Shown here one piece after another: positions 1 to 8,914 of a DNA stretch of 64,000 nt; positions within the stretch are counted from its first letter, which is position 1, and every line of letters starts with the position of its first letter. The position numbers were made by a program, and so were the translations under genes. The notes beneath the pieces were generated by a model, which was given only the letters and a program-made list of their open reading frames with translations, searched no databases and was not told the DNA's origin. The stretch is from Dissulfurispira thermophila (GTDB taxonomy: Bacteria > Nitrospirota > Thermodesulfovibrionia > Thermodesulfovibrionales > Dissulfurispiraceae), in assembly GCF_014701235.1 (NCBI RefSeq), contig NZ_AP022873.1:1860001-1924000 (forward strand). The letters are read 5' to 3'.

Positions 1-194
1 TTTAGTGCCATTCCAAATACGCCGTTTGGAAACTCCAGAAGTTCTGATGCCATGCAGTTATCAAGACCATAAATTCTGGCAATACCGTCACCAACATTGG
101 TAACGACTCCGACCTCGCTAACATCAACCCGCTTTTCAAAATCGGCTATTTGTTTTTTCAGATACTCGCTAATCTCTTCTACCTTGATTTCCAT
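1..194 (-). CDS. atpA: ATP synthase F1 subunit alpha (N-terminal part, cut by window edge)
   Basis: Only the first 64 codons are visible; the gene continues below position 1. The reading frame opens [15 protein letters not shown] and continues with [17 protein letters not shown] and [14 protein letters not shown], the beta-barrel start of F1 alpha subunits. Alpha carries the non-catalytic nucleotide sites of the F1 hexamer on the cytoplasmic side of the membrane. It follows atpH with a 4-bp gap and is the last visible gene of the operon that starts at 1798. The ATG at 194 has a purine-rich GGGGTGAGAG stretch just upstream. Confidence 0.93.
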   Translation of the reverse strand, partial: MEIKVEEISEYLKKQIADFEKRVDVSEVGVVTNVGDGIARIYGLDNCMASELLEFPNGVFGMAL

Positions 195-198
195 ACTC

Positions 199-738
199 TC
201 ACCCCTTTATAAGCTTATCTCTTAAAAGCCTTAATTGGCCCTTTATACTGCTGTCATACATTGTGCTGCCCACCTTAATACGAACACCACCAAGAAGAAC
301 AGGATCTACAACAAACTCCATATCAACATCTCTTCCAGTAATCTCCCTGAGAGAATCTCTCAATTTTCCCTCATAATCTTTACTTACCTGAACAGGGGAT
401 GTCACAACTGCTTTTACTCGTTTCTTCATATCGAGATATCCTGCTACTATAGCCATTACTATCTCAGACATTGCACTGAGAGCCTTTGATGCAGAAAGAT
501 ACCGAATATACTTGACAGTCGTTTCCGACATCTTAAGTCTTTGCCCCAGATAGTTAATTATCTGCTGGTTTTCTGCTTCACTAAATACAGGGCTTATCAT
601 AATATTTCTAAATGTCTTGTCTTTTTCCATCAGGTCAGATATTGCACTCAATTGCTCGATTGCCTGTGGAACCTCATTAATATTCATTGTGTTTAAAAAC
701 TGCCTTGCATATCGCTTTATGCCTTTTACCTTTTTCAA
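199..738 (-). CDS. atpH: ATP synthase F1 subunit delta
   Basis: This is a 179-aa OSCP/delta-family protein, normal length. The N-terminal helical domain begins with [11 protein letters not shown]. The C-terminal part has the family signature [14 protein letters not shown] followed by YDSSIKGQL (about residues 144-168). Delta ties the peripheral b/b' stalk to the top of F1. It lies between the b-type subunits and atpA, the standard order, so function is secure from family and context. Confidence 0.95.
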   Translation of the reverse strand: MKKVKGIKRYARQFLNTMNINEVPQAIEQLSAISDLMEKDKTFRNIMISPVFSEAENQQIINYLGQRLKMSETTVKYIRYLSASKALSAMSEIVMAIVAGYLDMKKRVKAVVTSPVQVSKDYEGKLRDSLREITGRDVDMEFVVDPVLLGGVRIKVGSTMYDSSIKGQLRLLRDKLIKG

Positions 739-791
739 TTTCTTCCCTCTTGATTTTAAGTTATTAAGTTATAAATTTAATTCACTTATTT

Positions 792-1382
792 CTAATTCTT
801 TGTGCTTATAAGCTTTAGAGATTCCTGAAATAGCTTTTCGTGGTCATCCTTTGTTATTTTTGCTTTTATTTTTTCCTCTGCAAGCTGCATGGCTGCATCC
901 ACAGCTTCTGCCTTAATTGCCTCTTTTGCCTTCTTGACCTCATACTCGATATTTGTTTTTGCTTGCTCCAAAATCTTAACCTTTAGCCTTTCACCCTCTT
1001 GTATAAGCCTTTCCTTTTCTTTTTCACCTGAAACCTTTGCTGAAGATATTATATCTTCCACCTCTTTATCTTTAACCTTAAGCCTCTCCTCAACTTCTCT
1101 GAGTGCCTTCATAGCAAGCTCTTTTGCCTCCTGAGCCTCTTTAATACTTTTCTCTATAAGTTCTTTTCTCTGCTGAAGGTAATTTTTCAGAGGCTTATTG
1201 AGAAATTTAACAAGTATAAATACGAGTATTGCAAAATTAACTATCCTCCACACCCACTCCATTATCGAACCACCGTGCTCGCCTCCTGCTTCTGCAGCAA
1301 ATACAGCAACCGGAAATAGTGAAAAATAAACAGTAAACAATAAATTTGAAATTTGAAATTTGAAACCTGAAATTTTTTTCAT
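792..1382 (-). CDS. atpF: ATP synthase F0 subunit b
   Basis: The 196-aa protein has an N-terminal signal-like hydrophobic stretch (about residues 13-30, ending VAVFA). A Gly/Glu/His-rich linker and a single membrane helix (about 42-60, MEWVWRIVNFAILVFILV) follow, then a long charged coiled coil. This is the b subunit of the F0 peripheral stalk. The extra N-terminal hydrophobic segment is also known in b subunits of deltaproteobacteria. Its ATG overlaps the stop of the upstream b' gene (ATGA), so translation is coupled. Residues 6-14 are encoded by a run of AAATTTC-type units also found in other genes of the window. Confidence 0.93.
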   Translation of the reverse strand: MKKISGFKFQISNLLFTVYFSLFPVAVFAAEAGGEHGGSIMEWVWRIVNFAILVFILVKFLNKPLKNYLQQRKELIEKSIKEAQEAKELAMKALREVEERLKVKDKEVEDIISSAKVSGEKEKERLIQEGERLKVKILEQAKTNIEYEVKKAKEAIKAEAVDAAMQLAEEKIKAKITKDDHEKLFQESLKLISTKN

Positions 1383-1798
1383 ACCCTCACCAACCTGCTA
1401 ACAATTTCATCTGAGAACTTCTCGATGTCTGCCCTTAATGCCGCCCTTGCTTTTTCAGCCTCTGTCTGCAGTTCCTTTCGTGCTTTCTCGATTAGTTCCA
1501 CAGCCTCGGCCTCTGCCTTTGTAAGCATCTCTTTCTGCCTTGCAATCCCAGCCTCTCTTAATGAATCAAAGATCTCTCTTGCCTTATTTTTAGCTGACAT
1601 AAGCTCTGCATTCATCCTTTCAACTGCTTCATCCTTCTTGAGCATTAGTGATTTTGCTTCGTCAAGGGCACCTGCTGTAGCAGTTTCTCTTTCTTTAAAT
1701 ATTTTTGCAAGGGGTTTAAAAAGAATGGCGTTCAAGACAAAGAGTAGGATAAGAAAGTTTGCAAGGAGAACAAAAAACCATTGATTAAACTCTAACAT
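1379..1798 (-). CDS. ATP synthase F0 subunit b' (second b-type subunit)
   Basis: This is a 139-aa b-type subunit: one N-terminal membrane helix (about residues 5-25, FFVLLANFLILLFVLNAILF), then FKPLAKIFKERE and a charged coiled coil to the C-terminus. With the following atpF it would form a b/b' heterodimeric stalk, as in phototrophs and many Nitrospirota and deltaproteobacteria. It is the first gene after the promoter at 1905-1933. It could also be labelled atpF1, atpG or atpX, since symbols vary between lineages. Confidence 0.9.
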   Translation of the reverse strand: MLEFNQWFFVLLANFLILLFVLNAILFKPLAKIFKERETATAGALDEAKSLMLKKDEAVERMNAELMSAKNKAREIFDSLREAGIARQKEMLTKAEAEAVELIEKARKELQTEAEKARAALRADIEKFSDEIVSRLVRV

Positions 1799-1844
1799 AT
1801 TACACCCCTCTCATAGTCTTACAGTAGCGCCTCTCCCAGCGCCG

Positions 1845-1888
1845 TGCTTTATTTTATAGTTTTTTATGCTTTATTTTATAGTTTTTTA
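1845..1888. repeat. Tandem 22-bp duplication in the atp leader
   Basis: Two exact, adjacent copies of a 22-base unit (TGCTTTATTTTATAGTTTTT plus TA) occupy 1845-1866 and 1867-1888. They lie between the predicted transcription start (about 1898) and the first atp gene, so they would be transcribed in the 5' leader. No coding potential is seen. Function is unknown; it may be replication slippage. Confidence 0.9.
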
Positions 1889-1904
1889 AAAAATGCTGGA
1901 TTGA

Positions 1905-1933
1905 ACATTACCACACAGCTTTTTTTTTGTCAA
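1905..1933 (-). promoter_or_regulatory. Sigma70-type promoter of the atp operon
   Basis: On the minus strand a perfect TTGACA (1928-1933) is followed by a 17-base spacer and TAATGT (1905-1910). The expected start is near 1898, giving a leader of about 100 nt before the b' ATG at 1798. The same -10 hexamer and spacing occur before the HU gene at 34204-34232. Confidence 0.75.
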
Positions 1934-2009
1934 GAATTTGAGCGATTATAATTTTTTATAATTAATTAGATTAAAATTATAATTACAAACGAATTGGCAA
2001 TGAGTAAGT

Positions 2010-3128
2010 TCAGTCCTTTATCTCATTTATAGTCTGAGTTATTATCTCTGCAGCAGCTTTTATTTCTTCGAAGGTATTATCTTTACCTACACTCAGTCTT
2101 ACTGAAGATAAGGCATCTTTATCAGATAGACCCATTGCCTTCAAAACAGGAGAAGGCTTTCTGAGACCAGCATGGCATGCAGAGCCTGATGAAAATGCTA
2201 TTTTATTGCTTAGTTTCAAAACAATATCATCAGCAACAATTCCCTCAATAGCTATATTCAAGGTATTCGGAAGCCGCAATGTCTTATGCCCATTGAGCTT
2301 AATAACAAGCCTACCTTCTAATAACGAAAACAGCATATCCCTGAGTTTTACCAAGTGTTCGCATCTAAAAGACATATCTCTCAAAGCAATCTCACATGCC
2401 TTCCCGAATCCTAAAATCCCTATGATATTCTCTGTTCCAGGTCTCATTCCCCTCTCATGTCCAGCGCCAAACATTATGGGCATCATATCAATACCGTTTC
2501 TCAAGTATAACGCACCAACACCTTTTGGTCCGTAAAACTTATGTGACACAACAGTTAACATATCAACCATTAATTCAGGAATCTTCAAATCCATTTTCCC
2601 AATACTCTGCGCAGCATCTGTATGGAATGTTATATTGTTTTCATGGGCAATCATACCAATTTCTTTAATTGGCTGCAATACCCCTGTTTCATTGTTAGAA
2701 TGCATGATAGTTATAAGAATAGTATCTTTTCTTATTGCCTTCTTTACATCATCAGGGTCAACTATTCCACTGGAATCTACTCTGATATAAGTGGCTTCAA
2801 ATCCATTCATCTCAAGCCATTTTACGGGATTTAAAATAGCAGGATGCTCAATAACAGATGTTATTATATGTCCTCTTCGATATTTATAAGCAGTGCCAAT
2901 TATGGCAAGGTTGTTAGATTCTGTACCTCCTGATGTGAAAATTATTTCTGAGGAATCACAGCGAATTAGATCCGAAACCTGTTTCCTTGCTCTGTCCACA
3001 GCAGCCCTTGCTGCCATGCCAATGCTGTGACTACTTGAAGGATTGCCATAAAGGCTAAAGGCATCCATCATAGCTTTTTTCACTTCTTCATCAATAGGGG
3101 TTGTAGCATTACAATCCAGATAAATCAT
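2010..3128 (-). CDS. NifS/IscS-family cysteine desulfurase
   Basis: This is a 372-aa class-V PLP aminotransferase. It starts MIYLDCNATTPID and has the TSGGTESNN cofactor motif (about residues 65-73). The PLP lysine is in SHKFYGPKG (about 191-199), and the mobile-loop catalytic cysteine is in SSGSACHAG (about 314-322). It mobilises sulfur from cysteine for Fe-S clusters and thio-modified tRNA. No iscU or other Fe-S assembly gene adjoins it; it is the last gene of the rpoN-hpf-rapZ run, 4 bp after rapZ. Group I (NifS/IscS) is clear, but the exact orthologue (IscS, NifS or a tRNA-dedicated enzyme) is not. Confidence 0.92.
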   Translation of the reverse strand: MIYLDCNATTPIDEEVKKAMMDAFSLYGNPSSSHSIGMAARAAVDRARKQVSDLIRCDSSEIIFTSGGTESNNLAIIGTAYKYRRGHIITSVIEHPAILNPVKWLEMNGFEATYIRVDSSGIVDPDDVKKAIRKDTILITIMHSNNETGVLQPIKEIGMIAHENNITFHTDAAQSIGKMDLKIPELMVDMLTVVSHKFYGPKGVGALYLRNGIDMMPIMFGAGHERGMRPGTENIIGILGFGKACEIALRDMSFRCEHLVKLRDMLFSLLEGRLVIKLNGHKTLRLPNTLNIAIEGIVADDIVLKLSNKIAFSSGSACHAGLRKPSPVLKAMGLSDKDALSSVRLSVGKDNTFEEIKAAAEIITQTINEIKD

Positions 3129-3132
3129 GCGC

Positions 3133-4071
3133 CTATACCATATCCCTGTGTATTACATATGACTTTATCCCATGCTTTTTATCTAGATGTTTTGAAATCT
3201 CTTCAACAATCGCAGGAGACCTATGCATCCCTCCTGTACAGCCTATGCCCACAACAAGATATGTTCTCCCTTCTCTAATATAATGCGGCAATAGAAAATC
3301 AATAAGGCCGGTTATATGAGATAAAAATTCCTTTGTCTCCTTTTTCTTTATAACAAAATCATAAACTACTGGGTCAGTGCCTTTTAGTGCCTTGAGTTCA
3401 GGAATAAAATATGGGTTAGGCAAAAATCTTACATCAAACAGAATATCCACATTTTGCGGCACTCCGAATTTATATCCAAACGATATAAGTGATATATTGA
3501 CAGCTTGTTTCTCTGTTAGGCTCCCATACAGGGATGTTATCAGATGCCTTAACTGATGAGGTGTATAGGTTGAGGTATCGATTATTCTATCAGCAGCATC
3601 CCTTATAACAGACAGCAGTGTTATTTCCTCTTCTATAGCCGTCTCTATATCCATCTCACCCCTCATAGACAACACAGGATGTGGGCGCCTCGTCTCTTTG
3701 TATCTTCTCAACATCACATTCTTTTCTGCCTCTAAAAATAGTATCTCTATCTTGTATCGGTCTTTAATAGATGACAGGATATTGTAAACATCAGATAAAA
3801 ATTCCTTTTCCCTTATATCAATGCTTATACCTATTTTTTCCATACCTTGCTTAGTTTTGATAGTGGAAAGAAATGATTCTATGAGTGTAACGGGGAGATT
3901 GTCTATACAAAAAAAGCCTATATCTTCAAGTGCCCTCAAGGCAACTGTCTTGCCTGCACCAGAAAGCCCGCTGACGATTACTACATAAGGCGATGGGCTA
4001 TAGGCTGCAGGTGATATGTTTTGATCTTCTATACCCATTTCCTTATTTTTTACCTCTTGCCTATTGCCCAT
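3133..4071 (-). CDS. rapZ: RNase adapter RapZ / nucleotide-binding YvcJ family
   Basis: The 312-aa protein has an N-terminal Walker A GLSGAGKT (about residues 35-42) and a C-terminal domain with IGCTGGMHRSPAIVEEI. That C-terminal domain senses GlcN6P and binds RNase E in E. coli. Family members normally start right at the IVSG strand, but here about 27 extra residues precede it. They are encoded by simple repeat-like DNA (TTGCCTATTGCCC units), so the true start may be the internal ATG at 4038. The rpoN-hpf-rapZ order matches the enterobacterial rpoN operon, without ptsN. Confidence 0.9.
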   Translation of the reverse strand: MGNRQEVKNKEMGIEDQNISPAAYSPSPYVVIVSGLSGAGKTVALRALEDIGFFCIDNLPVTLIESFLSTIKTKQGMEKIGISIDIREKEFLSDVYNILSSIKDRYKIEILFLEAEKNVMLRRYKETRRPHPVLSMRGEMDIETAIEEEITLLSVIRDAADRIIDTSTYTPHQLRHLITSLYGSLTEKQAVNISLISFGYKFGVPQNVDILFDVRFLPNPYFIPELKALKGTDPVVYDFVIKKKETKEFLSHITGLIDFLLPHYIREGRTYLVVGIGCTGGMHRSPAIVEEISKHLDKKHGIKSYVIHRDMV

Positions 4072-4081
4072 TGCCTCTTGC

Positions 4082-4603
4082 CTATTTCATTGGCTCTATC
4101 AGTCCATAATTGCCGTCTTTTCTGCGATAGACAACATTGATAGCTCCGCTTACATCATTGCTGAAAACAAAGAAATCTTTATCGAGGAGTTCCATTTGAT
4201 CAACAGCCTCTTCAGGACTCATTGGCTTCATGTCAAATCTCTTATTTTTGATAATCCTTCCCTTTTCTGACGACGCAACTGCTATAGTCTGAGTATGAGT
4301 CTTTTTCTCCCCTTTCCTGTAAGCATGTATCTTTTCTTTATGTTTTAGCACCTGTTTTTCGAGCTTTTCTACGACCTCATCTATAGCAGAATAAACCTCA
4401 CCTGTTACGCTTTCTGCCTGGATCATAACTCCATTCACTTTCAGAAGCACCTCTGCCTTGTGCCTGTATTTCTCCACGCCAAGTGTCACTATAGCCTCGC
4501 TAATATTAGAGATATACTTTTCAAACCTACCAATCTTTTCCTCAGCATAACTCCTTAGTGCTGGCGTTATCTCCAGATGACGACCATTGACAATAATGTT
4601 CAT
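4082..4603 (-). CDS. hpf: Ribosome hibernation promoting factor, long form
   Basis: The 173-aa product begins MNIIVNGRHLEITPALRSY. The N-terminal S30AE/YfiA domain (about residues 1-105) binds the 30S decoding site in stationary phase. The C-terminal dimerisation domain (FDMKPMSPEEAVDQMELL and FFVFSNDVSGAINVVYRR) is typical of long HPF, which forms 100S ribosome dimers. I chose the ATG at 4603 because GGAGG lies 6-7 bases upstream; the ATG at 4621 has no such site. It directly follows rpoN with a 10-bp gap. Confidence 0.94.
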   Translation of the reverse strand: MNIIVNGRHLEITPALRSYAEEKIGRFEKYISNISEAIVTLGVEKYRHKAEVLLKVNGVMIQAESVTGEVYSAIDEVVEKLEKQVLKHKEKIHAYRKGEKKTHTQTIAVASSEKGRIIKNKRFDMKPMSPEEAVDQMELLDKDFFVFSNDVSGAINVVYRRKDGNYGLIEPMK

Positions 4604-4613
4604 GCCTTCCTCC

Positions 4614-6044
4614 TTATTCATATATCTTTCTCTGATTCTGGGGCGGAATCTTCAATTCCTCCCGATATTTTGCAACTGTCCTTCTCGCAATTATAATATT
4701 TTGTTTTTTCAACATGTCTGTTATCATTTGATCACTCAAGGGTTTTCTCGGATCTTCCTCTGAGATAATCCTTTTAATAATATCCTTAACAAAGGTAGAT
4801 GAAACCTGGCCATTGTCTGAGTGTATTGCACTACTAAAAAAGAATCTGAAACTAAAAACCCCATGACTGCATGCAAGAAACTTGTTTGATGTCACTCTGC
4901 TCACTGTGCTTTCGTGCATATTAATATCAGATGCCACATCCCTTAGATTCAATGGCTTAAGAAATTGGACTCCTTTGTCAAAAAAATCCCTCTGAAATTT
5001 AAGAATGCTCTCTGAAACTTTATATATCGTTTTATTTCTCTGATCAAGACTCTTTATCAATTCAGTAGCAAGCCTTAACTTTTCCTTTAGAAATTCCCTC
5101 TCTTCCTTAGTTAGAGATTCCTTTCTCAAAAGAAGCTTGCGATAGCTGTTGTTCAGTCTGAGTCTTGGCATGCCTTCTTCATTCAGTATTATCTGGTATC
5201 CCTCATCGCTCTTTGTTATAAAGACATCTGGGACTATATAATTGGTCTCAACACTAGAAAAACTCGTAGCAGGTCTCGGATTAAGCCCCTCTATTATTTT
5301 AACAGCAGCAATTATATCATCTATAGGTGAATTATATTGTCTTGCTATATTATTGTATTTCTTTTTCTGCAAGTCTTCCATGTTATTAACAATTATCTTC
5401 TCAATCAGGGTGCCGCTTAAATTCAACGCCTTAAGCTGTAATAATAGACATTCCTTGAGATTACGCGCTCCAACGCCCGGAGGGTCAAAGCCTTGAACAA
5501 GCTCAACAGCAGATTTCACCGTATCAATATTAGCATCTGTAGAGGAAATCAGTTCGTCTTCAGTTGCCCTGAGATAGCCGTCTTCATCAATATTACCGAT
5601 TACAACCTCTGCAACAATCCTTACTCTGTCAGGTGCATTACTCAATCTCAATTGCCAAAGCAAGTGATCATATAAGTCCAGCTTTTTAGAAAAAAATATC
5701 TCATATGACGGTTGCTCTTCGATATCAGGAGCAAAATAACCAAGGTCTCTTCCGTCGCTGCCTCTTTCTTCGAAGTATTCGTCAACACTGAAATTCATAA
5801 GACCTTCAAGCGGTATTTCAGTGTCATCTACACTAACAGATGCACCTATATCCTCGACGATCTGTCCATCCATTTCGGGCTCTTCAATTTCTTCTTCTAA
5901 AAAAGGATTCTCTACAAGCTCATTGTTCAGTGTCTGAGCAAGTTCAATCTGAGGCATCTGCAAAAGTTTAATAGCCTGCTGGAGTTGAGGTGTAAGAATG
6001 AGCTTCTGAGAGAGTTTTAAATCTAATCTACTTTCCAGTGCCAT
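4614..6044 (-). CDS. rpoN: RNA polymerase sigma-54 factor
   Basis: This is a 476-aa sigma-54. Region I is Gln/Leu-rich (SQKLILTPQLQQAIKLLQMP) and an acidic region II follows. The core-binding domain comes next. The DNA-binding part holds the HTH (residues around MHESTVSRVTSNK) and the C-terminal RpoN box ARRTVAKYREELKIP. It directs RNA polymerase to -24/-12 promoters and needs AAA+ activators; none is encoded in the window. The start overlaps the lptB stop by one base (TAATG), so the two are co-translated. Confidence 0.97.
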   Translation of the reverse strand: MALESRLDLKLSQKLILTPQLQQAIKLLQMPQIELAQTLNNELVENPFLEEEIEEPEMDGQIVEDIGASVSVDDTEIPLEGLMNFSVDEYFEERGSDGRDLGYFAPDIEEQPSYEIFFSKKLDLYDHLLWQLRLSNAPDRVRIVAEVVIGNIDEDGYLRATEDELISSTDANIDTVKSAVELVQGFDPPGVGARNLKECLLLQLKALNLSGTLIEKIIVNNMEDLQKKKYNNIARQYNSPIDDIIAAVKIIEGLNPRPATSFSSVETNYIVPDVFITKSDEGYQIILNEEGMPRLRLNNSYRKLLLRKESLTKEEREFLKEKLRLATELIKSLDQRNKTIYKVSESILKFQRDFFDKGVQFLKPLNLRDVASDINMHESTVSRVTSNKFLACSHGVFSFRFFFSSAIHSDNGQVSSTFVKDIIKRIISEEDPRKPLSDQMITDMLKKQNIIIARRTVAKYREELKIPPQNQRKIYE

Positions 6045-6778
6045 TATAATCTAAACTCCTCTCCGAGATATGCCTCTTTTACAGAAGGATTTTTCACCAG
6101 GTCATCTGGTGAACCCTCTGCTAAAACCTGTCCATTATTAATAATATATGCCCTGTCTGTAATTGAAAGAGTTTCCCTTACATTATGATCAGTTATAAGA
6201 ATACCAAGCCCCTTTGATTTCAGATATGACATCATCTTTTTCAATTCTATTATTGCAATGGGATCTATACCTGCAAAAGGCTCATCAAATAGTATAAACA
6301 TTGGCTTTAAGGCAATTGCCCTTGCGATCTCAGTGCGTCTTCTTTCTCCACCCGAGAGTCTATATCCATCTCTGTCTGCAAAATTTGTCAAATTAAACTC
6401 ATCAAGAAGTCTATCAACTTCATCTTTTAAATTTTGAGTCCTAAGCCTTGAATTTTGAATCTCCAAAACAGCTTGCAGATTTTGTCTCACAGTTAGTTTT
6501 CTGAATATCGAGGGTTCCTGCGGTAGGTAACCAATTCCCCTTCTTGCCCGCTGATACATAGGAAGCCTTTTTATATCCTCTCCATCAAGTGTAATATCAC
6601 CATGTTCAGGCCGTATCATACCAACCACCATATAGAATGTCGTGGTCTTTCCTGCACCGTTCGGACCAAGCAATCCAACTATCTCACCTGTCCTAACAGA
6701 TATGCTCACATTACTCACCACACATCTCTTGCCGTATGTCTTTGATAGGTTTTTTATTTCAAGGACATGATTATTCAT
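6044..6778 (-). CDS. lptB: LPS export ABC transporter ATP-binding protein LptB
   Basis: This is a 244-aa ABC ATPase with Walker A GPNGAGKTT, Q-loop LPQEPSIF, signature LSGGERRR and Walker B FILFDEPFAGIDP. The C-terminal EAYLGEEFRL is typical of LptB. It powers LPS extraction from the inner membrane with LptF/G/C. It sits in the conserved order lptC-lptA-lptB-rpoN. Around residues 104-114 (QNSRLRTQNLK) the coding DNA looks like the AAATTC-type filler repeat found elsewhere in the window, but the protein length is near normal there. Confidence 0.96.
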   Translation of the reverse strand: MNNHVLEIKNLSKTYGKRCVVSNVSISVRTGEIVGLLGPNGAGKTTTFYMVVGMIRPEHGDITLDGEDIKRLPMYQRARRGIGYLPQEPSIFRKLTVRQNLQAVLEIQNSRLRTQNLKDEVDRLLDEFNLTNFADRDGYRLSGGERRRTEIARAIALKPMFILFDEPFAGIDPIAIIELKKMMSYLKSKGLGILITDHNVRETLSITDRAYIINNGQVLAEGSPDDLVKNPSVKEAYLGEEFRL

Positions 6779-6804
6779 AATGGTATCAGATGGTTAAATT
6801 CAGG

Positions 6805-7491
6805 CTAAGGTTGCTGTTTTTCACCCTTTCTCTCTATCAACAGCACCTTACTATTTTCTACTATAGAACGGTCATCTTTCATAAAATATATCATCTTTGT
6901 GCCTATGACCACATTTTCGCCTTCTGTTGCCTTTGGCTCTCCTGTGAATATAATCCGCTCTTCAGGCTCTGCAAAATATGTGGCAAATTTAGATGTTACA
7001 ACTCTATCGCCCTTTATAAGTTTAACATTGCCTTCAGCATCTATTCTTTTAATATTGCTGCTCCCTTTTTCTTCAGAATAATACACGAGCATCTTATCAG
7101 CAAAAAGCGTCATCTCTCCTTTTCGTGCTACAACTGATTTCTCAAAAAGGGCTGTCTTTGCCTTATTGTCAGCAGTTAAAGTCTCAGAAGTAATAACTGT
7201 AGGTTCTTTCGAGGTTGTCTTTTTTTCTTGAGCAAAAAGATAGGAGACAGAACACAGGAGACAAAACACAGTCAATAGAACACAGAACATATAACACGGA
7301 AAACAGACTTTTATTTGATTAATCGATGAAGCGATAAATGGGTTTAAACTTTGAATTTTAAACCTTGAATAACCCGAAGAGCTAACCTCTTCAACTATTA
7401 ACCCCTTCACCGTTTTCTGAAAGTCTGTATTCTGACTTCTGGAAGTCTGACTTCTGTCTTCTGTCCTCTGTCTTCTGATTTCATTTCCCAT
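6805..7491 (-). CDS. lptA: LPS transport periplasmic protein LptA (OstA-like), with odd N-terminal extension
   Basis: The C-terminal about 135 residues form the OstA/LptA beta-jellyroll (ITSETLTADNKAKTALFEK, LFADKMLVYYSEE, GEPKATEGENVVIGTKMIYF). This protein bridges LPS across the periplasm. The signal peptide (about residues 68-88, ending VSYLFA) is preceded by 67 residues rich in Arg, Gln and Ser. These are encoded by CTTCTGTCTTCTG-type and AAATTCAAA-type repeat DNA. Start options are the ATG at 7491, which overlaps the lptC stop, or the internal ATG at 7290, which would give a clean signal peptide of about 20 residues. I keep the long frame because of the coupling, but the biologically relevant start may be 7290. 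Confidence 0.85.
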   Translation of the reverse strand: MGNEIRRQRTEDRSQTSRSQNTDFQKTVKGLIVEEVSSSGYSRFKIQSLNPFIASSINQIKVCFPCYMFCVLLTVFCLLCSVSYLFAQEKKTTSKEPTVITSETLTADNKAKTALFEKSVVARKGEMTLFADKMLVYYSEEKGSSNIKRIDAEGNVKLIKGDRVVTSKFATYFAEPEERIIFTGEPKATEGENVVIGTKMIYFMKDDRSIVENSKVLLIERKGEKQQP

Positions 7492-7987
7492 AAAATATCG
7501 CCTTTACATTTTTATTCAATGTTGCCTTGTCAGTCGTTGCTGTCATAGCATCGCCCTGTGCAAAAAACCTCTTTCCCAGAATCTGAACCTTCTCATCTGA
7601 AAGAATCTCGTTTTTCGAAGAATCCCAAAATAATGTGCTCGCTACAATTTCATAATCCTTAGTAAAAGCATTTATATTTCCATCTATCTTCAGATTTTTA
7701 TTCTCGATATCATACATGCCGCTACTTGAAGTAAGGGTAAGCTCTTTTTCAGGAAATATTATCTTCAGGTTATCAAGCTTTACATCGCTGCTCGTTAAAA
7801 ACACAGCCTTTTCAGCATTCAATATCCATTTCACAAGCCCTGCCTTCTTCTGAGTAATACTCACTTTATCCATATACGAATTATCCTCAACCCGCAATTT
7901 GACCTTTGTGTCCTTTTCCTGATCTACATACATTATCAATACTGTCAGAAGAAAGAGGGAGGCAAAAACAAACAATATTTTTTTCAT
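7481..7987 (-). CDS. lptC: LPS export system protein LptC
   Basis: The 168-aa protein has one N-terminal membrane anchor (about residues 3-21) and then an OstA-like beta-strand domain (KAGLVKWILNAEKAVFL, MYDIENKNLKIDGNI, ILGKRFFAQGDAM). LptC hands LPS from LptBFG to LptA at the periplasmic face. Sequence conservation in this family is low, so the call rests on fold-type pattern, length and position upstream of lptA and lptB. The last 11 bases overlap lptA. Confidence 0.88.
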   Translation of the reverse strand: MKKILFVFASLFLLTVLIMYVDQEKDTKVKLRVEDNSYMDKVSITQKKAGLVKWILNAEKAVFLTSSDVKLDNLKIIFPEKELTLTSSSGMYDIENKNLKIDGNINAFTKDYEIVASTLFWDSSKNEILSDEKVQILGKRFFAQGDAMTATTDKATLNKNVKAIFYGK

Positions 7988-8080
7988 ATAAAAATTTTAC
8001 CACACAAGAACTATCTTGTAAAGGCAAATTACATGCCATCTAAAGACAGGTGTTAGGCTATAGGATTGGAGTTTTACCTA

Positions 8081-8914
8081 TCACCTCTTGCCTATTGCCT
8101 GCCTCATTACATCCACTGGCGGTATTACTCCTGTCCATATCTCAAAGGCAAAGACACCTTGATATAGAAGCATTCCGAGACCATCCATTGTCTTACAACC
8201 AATCATGGAAGCATTCTTCAAAAGAGGGGTCTCTTTATATATCAGGTCACAGACTATGTGGTTTTTATTAATCACTGATATATCAACAGGCACAGGGTCA
8301 TCGGGCTTAAGTCCAAGAGGTGTTGCATTGATAATAACACCTATATCTGAAAAAAAATCTTTATTCCTGACAGACTCTATGTCCGCAAGCAGAACATTTC
8401 CCTTGAGCCTATTAAGGTGATCCCTTAACAAAACAGCCTTTTTATTATCTATATCAAAGAGATAAACCTCCTTTGCCTCTTTACAAAGATAATAACCTAT
8501 TGCACGGGAAGCTCCCCCAGAACCAAGAATAAGGATTTTTTTACCTCTGACATCTATATTCGATTCAGTTAAAGATCGCATAAAACCTCTTCCATCGGTG
8601 TTATAGCCTATCAGCTTACCGTTATCATTTTTTATTGTGTTAACTGCTCCAATAAATGATGCCTCTTCACTGATTTCATCCAGAAAGTTTATAACATTTT
8701 CTTTATGAGGAACTGTCACATTGACTCCGCTTAAATTCAATGCCTTTATAGCCTTTACAGCATCACCCAATAAATCAGGGCTTACGAGAAATGTCACATA
8801 ACAATAATCAAGCCCCAGATATTTAAAAGCAGCATTATGCATTAGAGGCGACAGACTGTGTTCTACTGGATAGCCAAAAAGCCCTGTCACCCTTGTCTTT
8901 CCACTTATGTTCAT
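8081..8914 (-). CDS. aroE: Shikimate dehydrogenase (NADP+)
   Basis: The 277-aa enzyme has the substrate-binding motif GYPVEHSLSPLMHNAAF (about residues 15-31), NVTVPHKE with the catalytic Lys, GGASRA in the dinucleotide-binding loop, and INATPLGL. It reduces 3-dehydroshikimate in aromatic amino acid and chorismate synthesis; chorismate also feeds the futalosine menaquinone route suggested by mqnD at 31.4 kb. AAGGAGGG precedes the ATG at optimal distance. It overlaps the upstream DUF512 gene by 4 bp. Confidence 0.96.
   Translation of the reverse strand: MNISGKTRVTGLFGYPVEHSLSPLMHNAAFKYLGLDYCYVTFLVSPDLLGDAVKAIKALNLSGVNVTVPHKENVINFLDEISEEASFIGAVNTIKNDNGKLIGYNTDGRGFMRSLTESNIDVRGKKILILGSGGASRAIGYYLCKEAKEVYLFDIDNKKAVLLRDHLNRLKGNVLLADIESVRNKDFFSDIGVIINATPLGLKPDDPVPVDISVINKNHIVCDLIYKETPLLKNASMIGCKTMDGLGMLLYQGVFAFEIWTGVIPPVDVMRQAIGKR

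Noticed and set aside
6430-6470. Repeat insertion in LptB
   Set aside because: The DNA looks repeat-like, but the protein length between flanking motifs is within about one residue of normal LptB, so an insertion is not supported.
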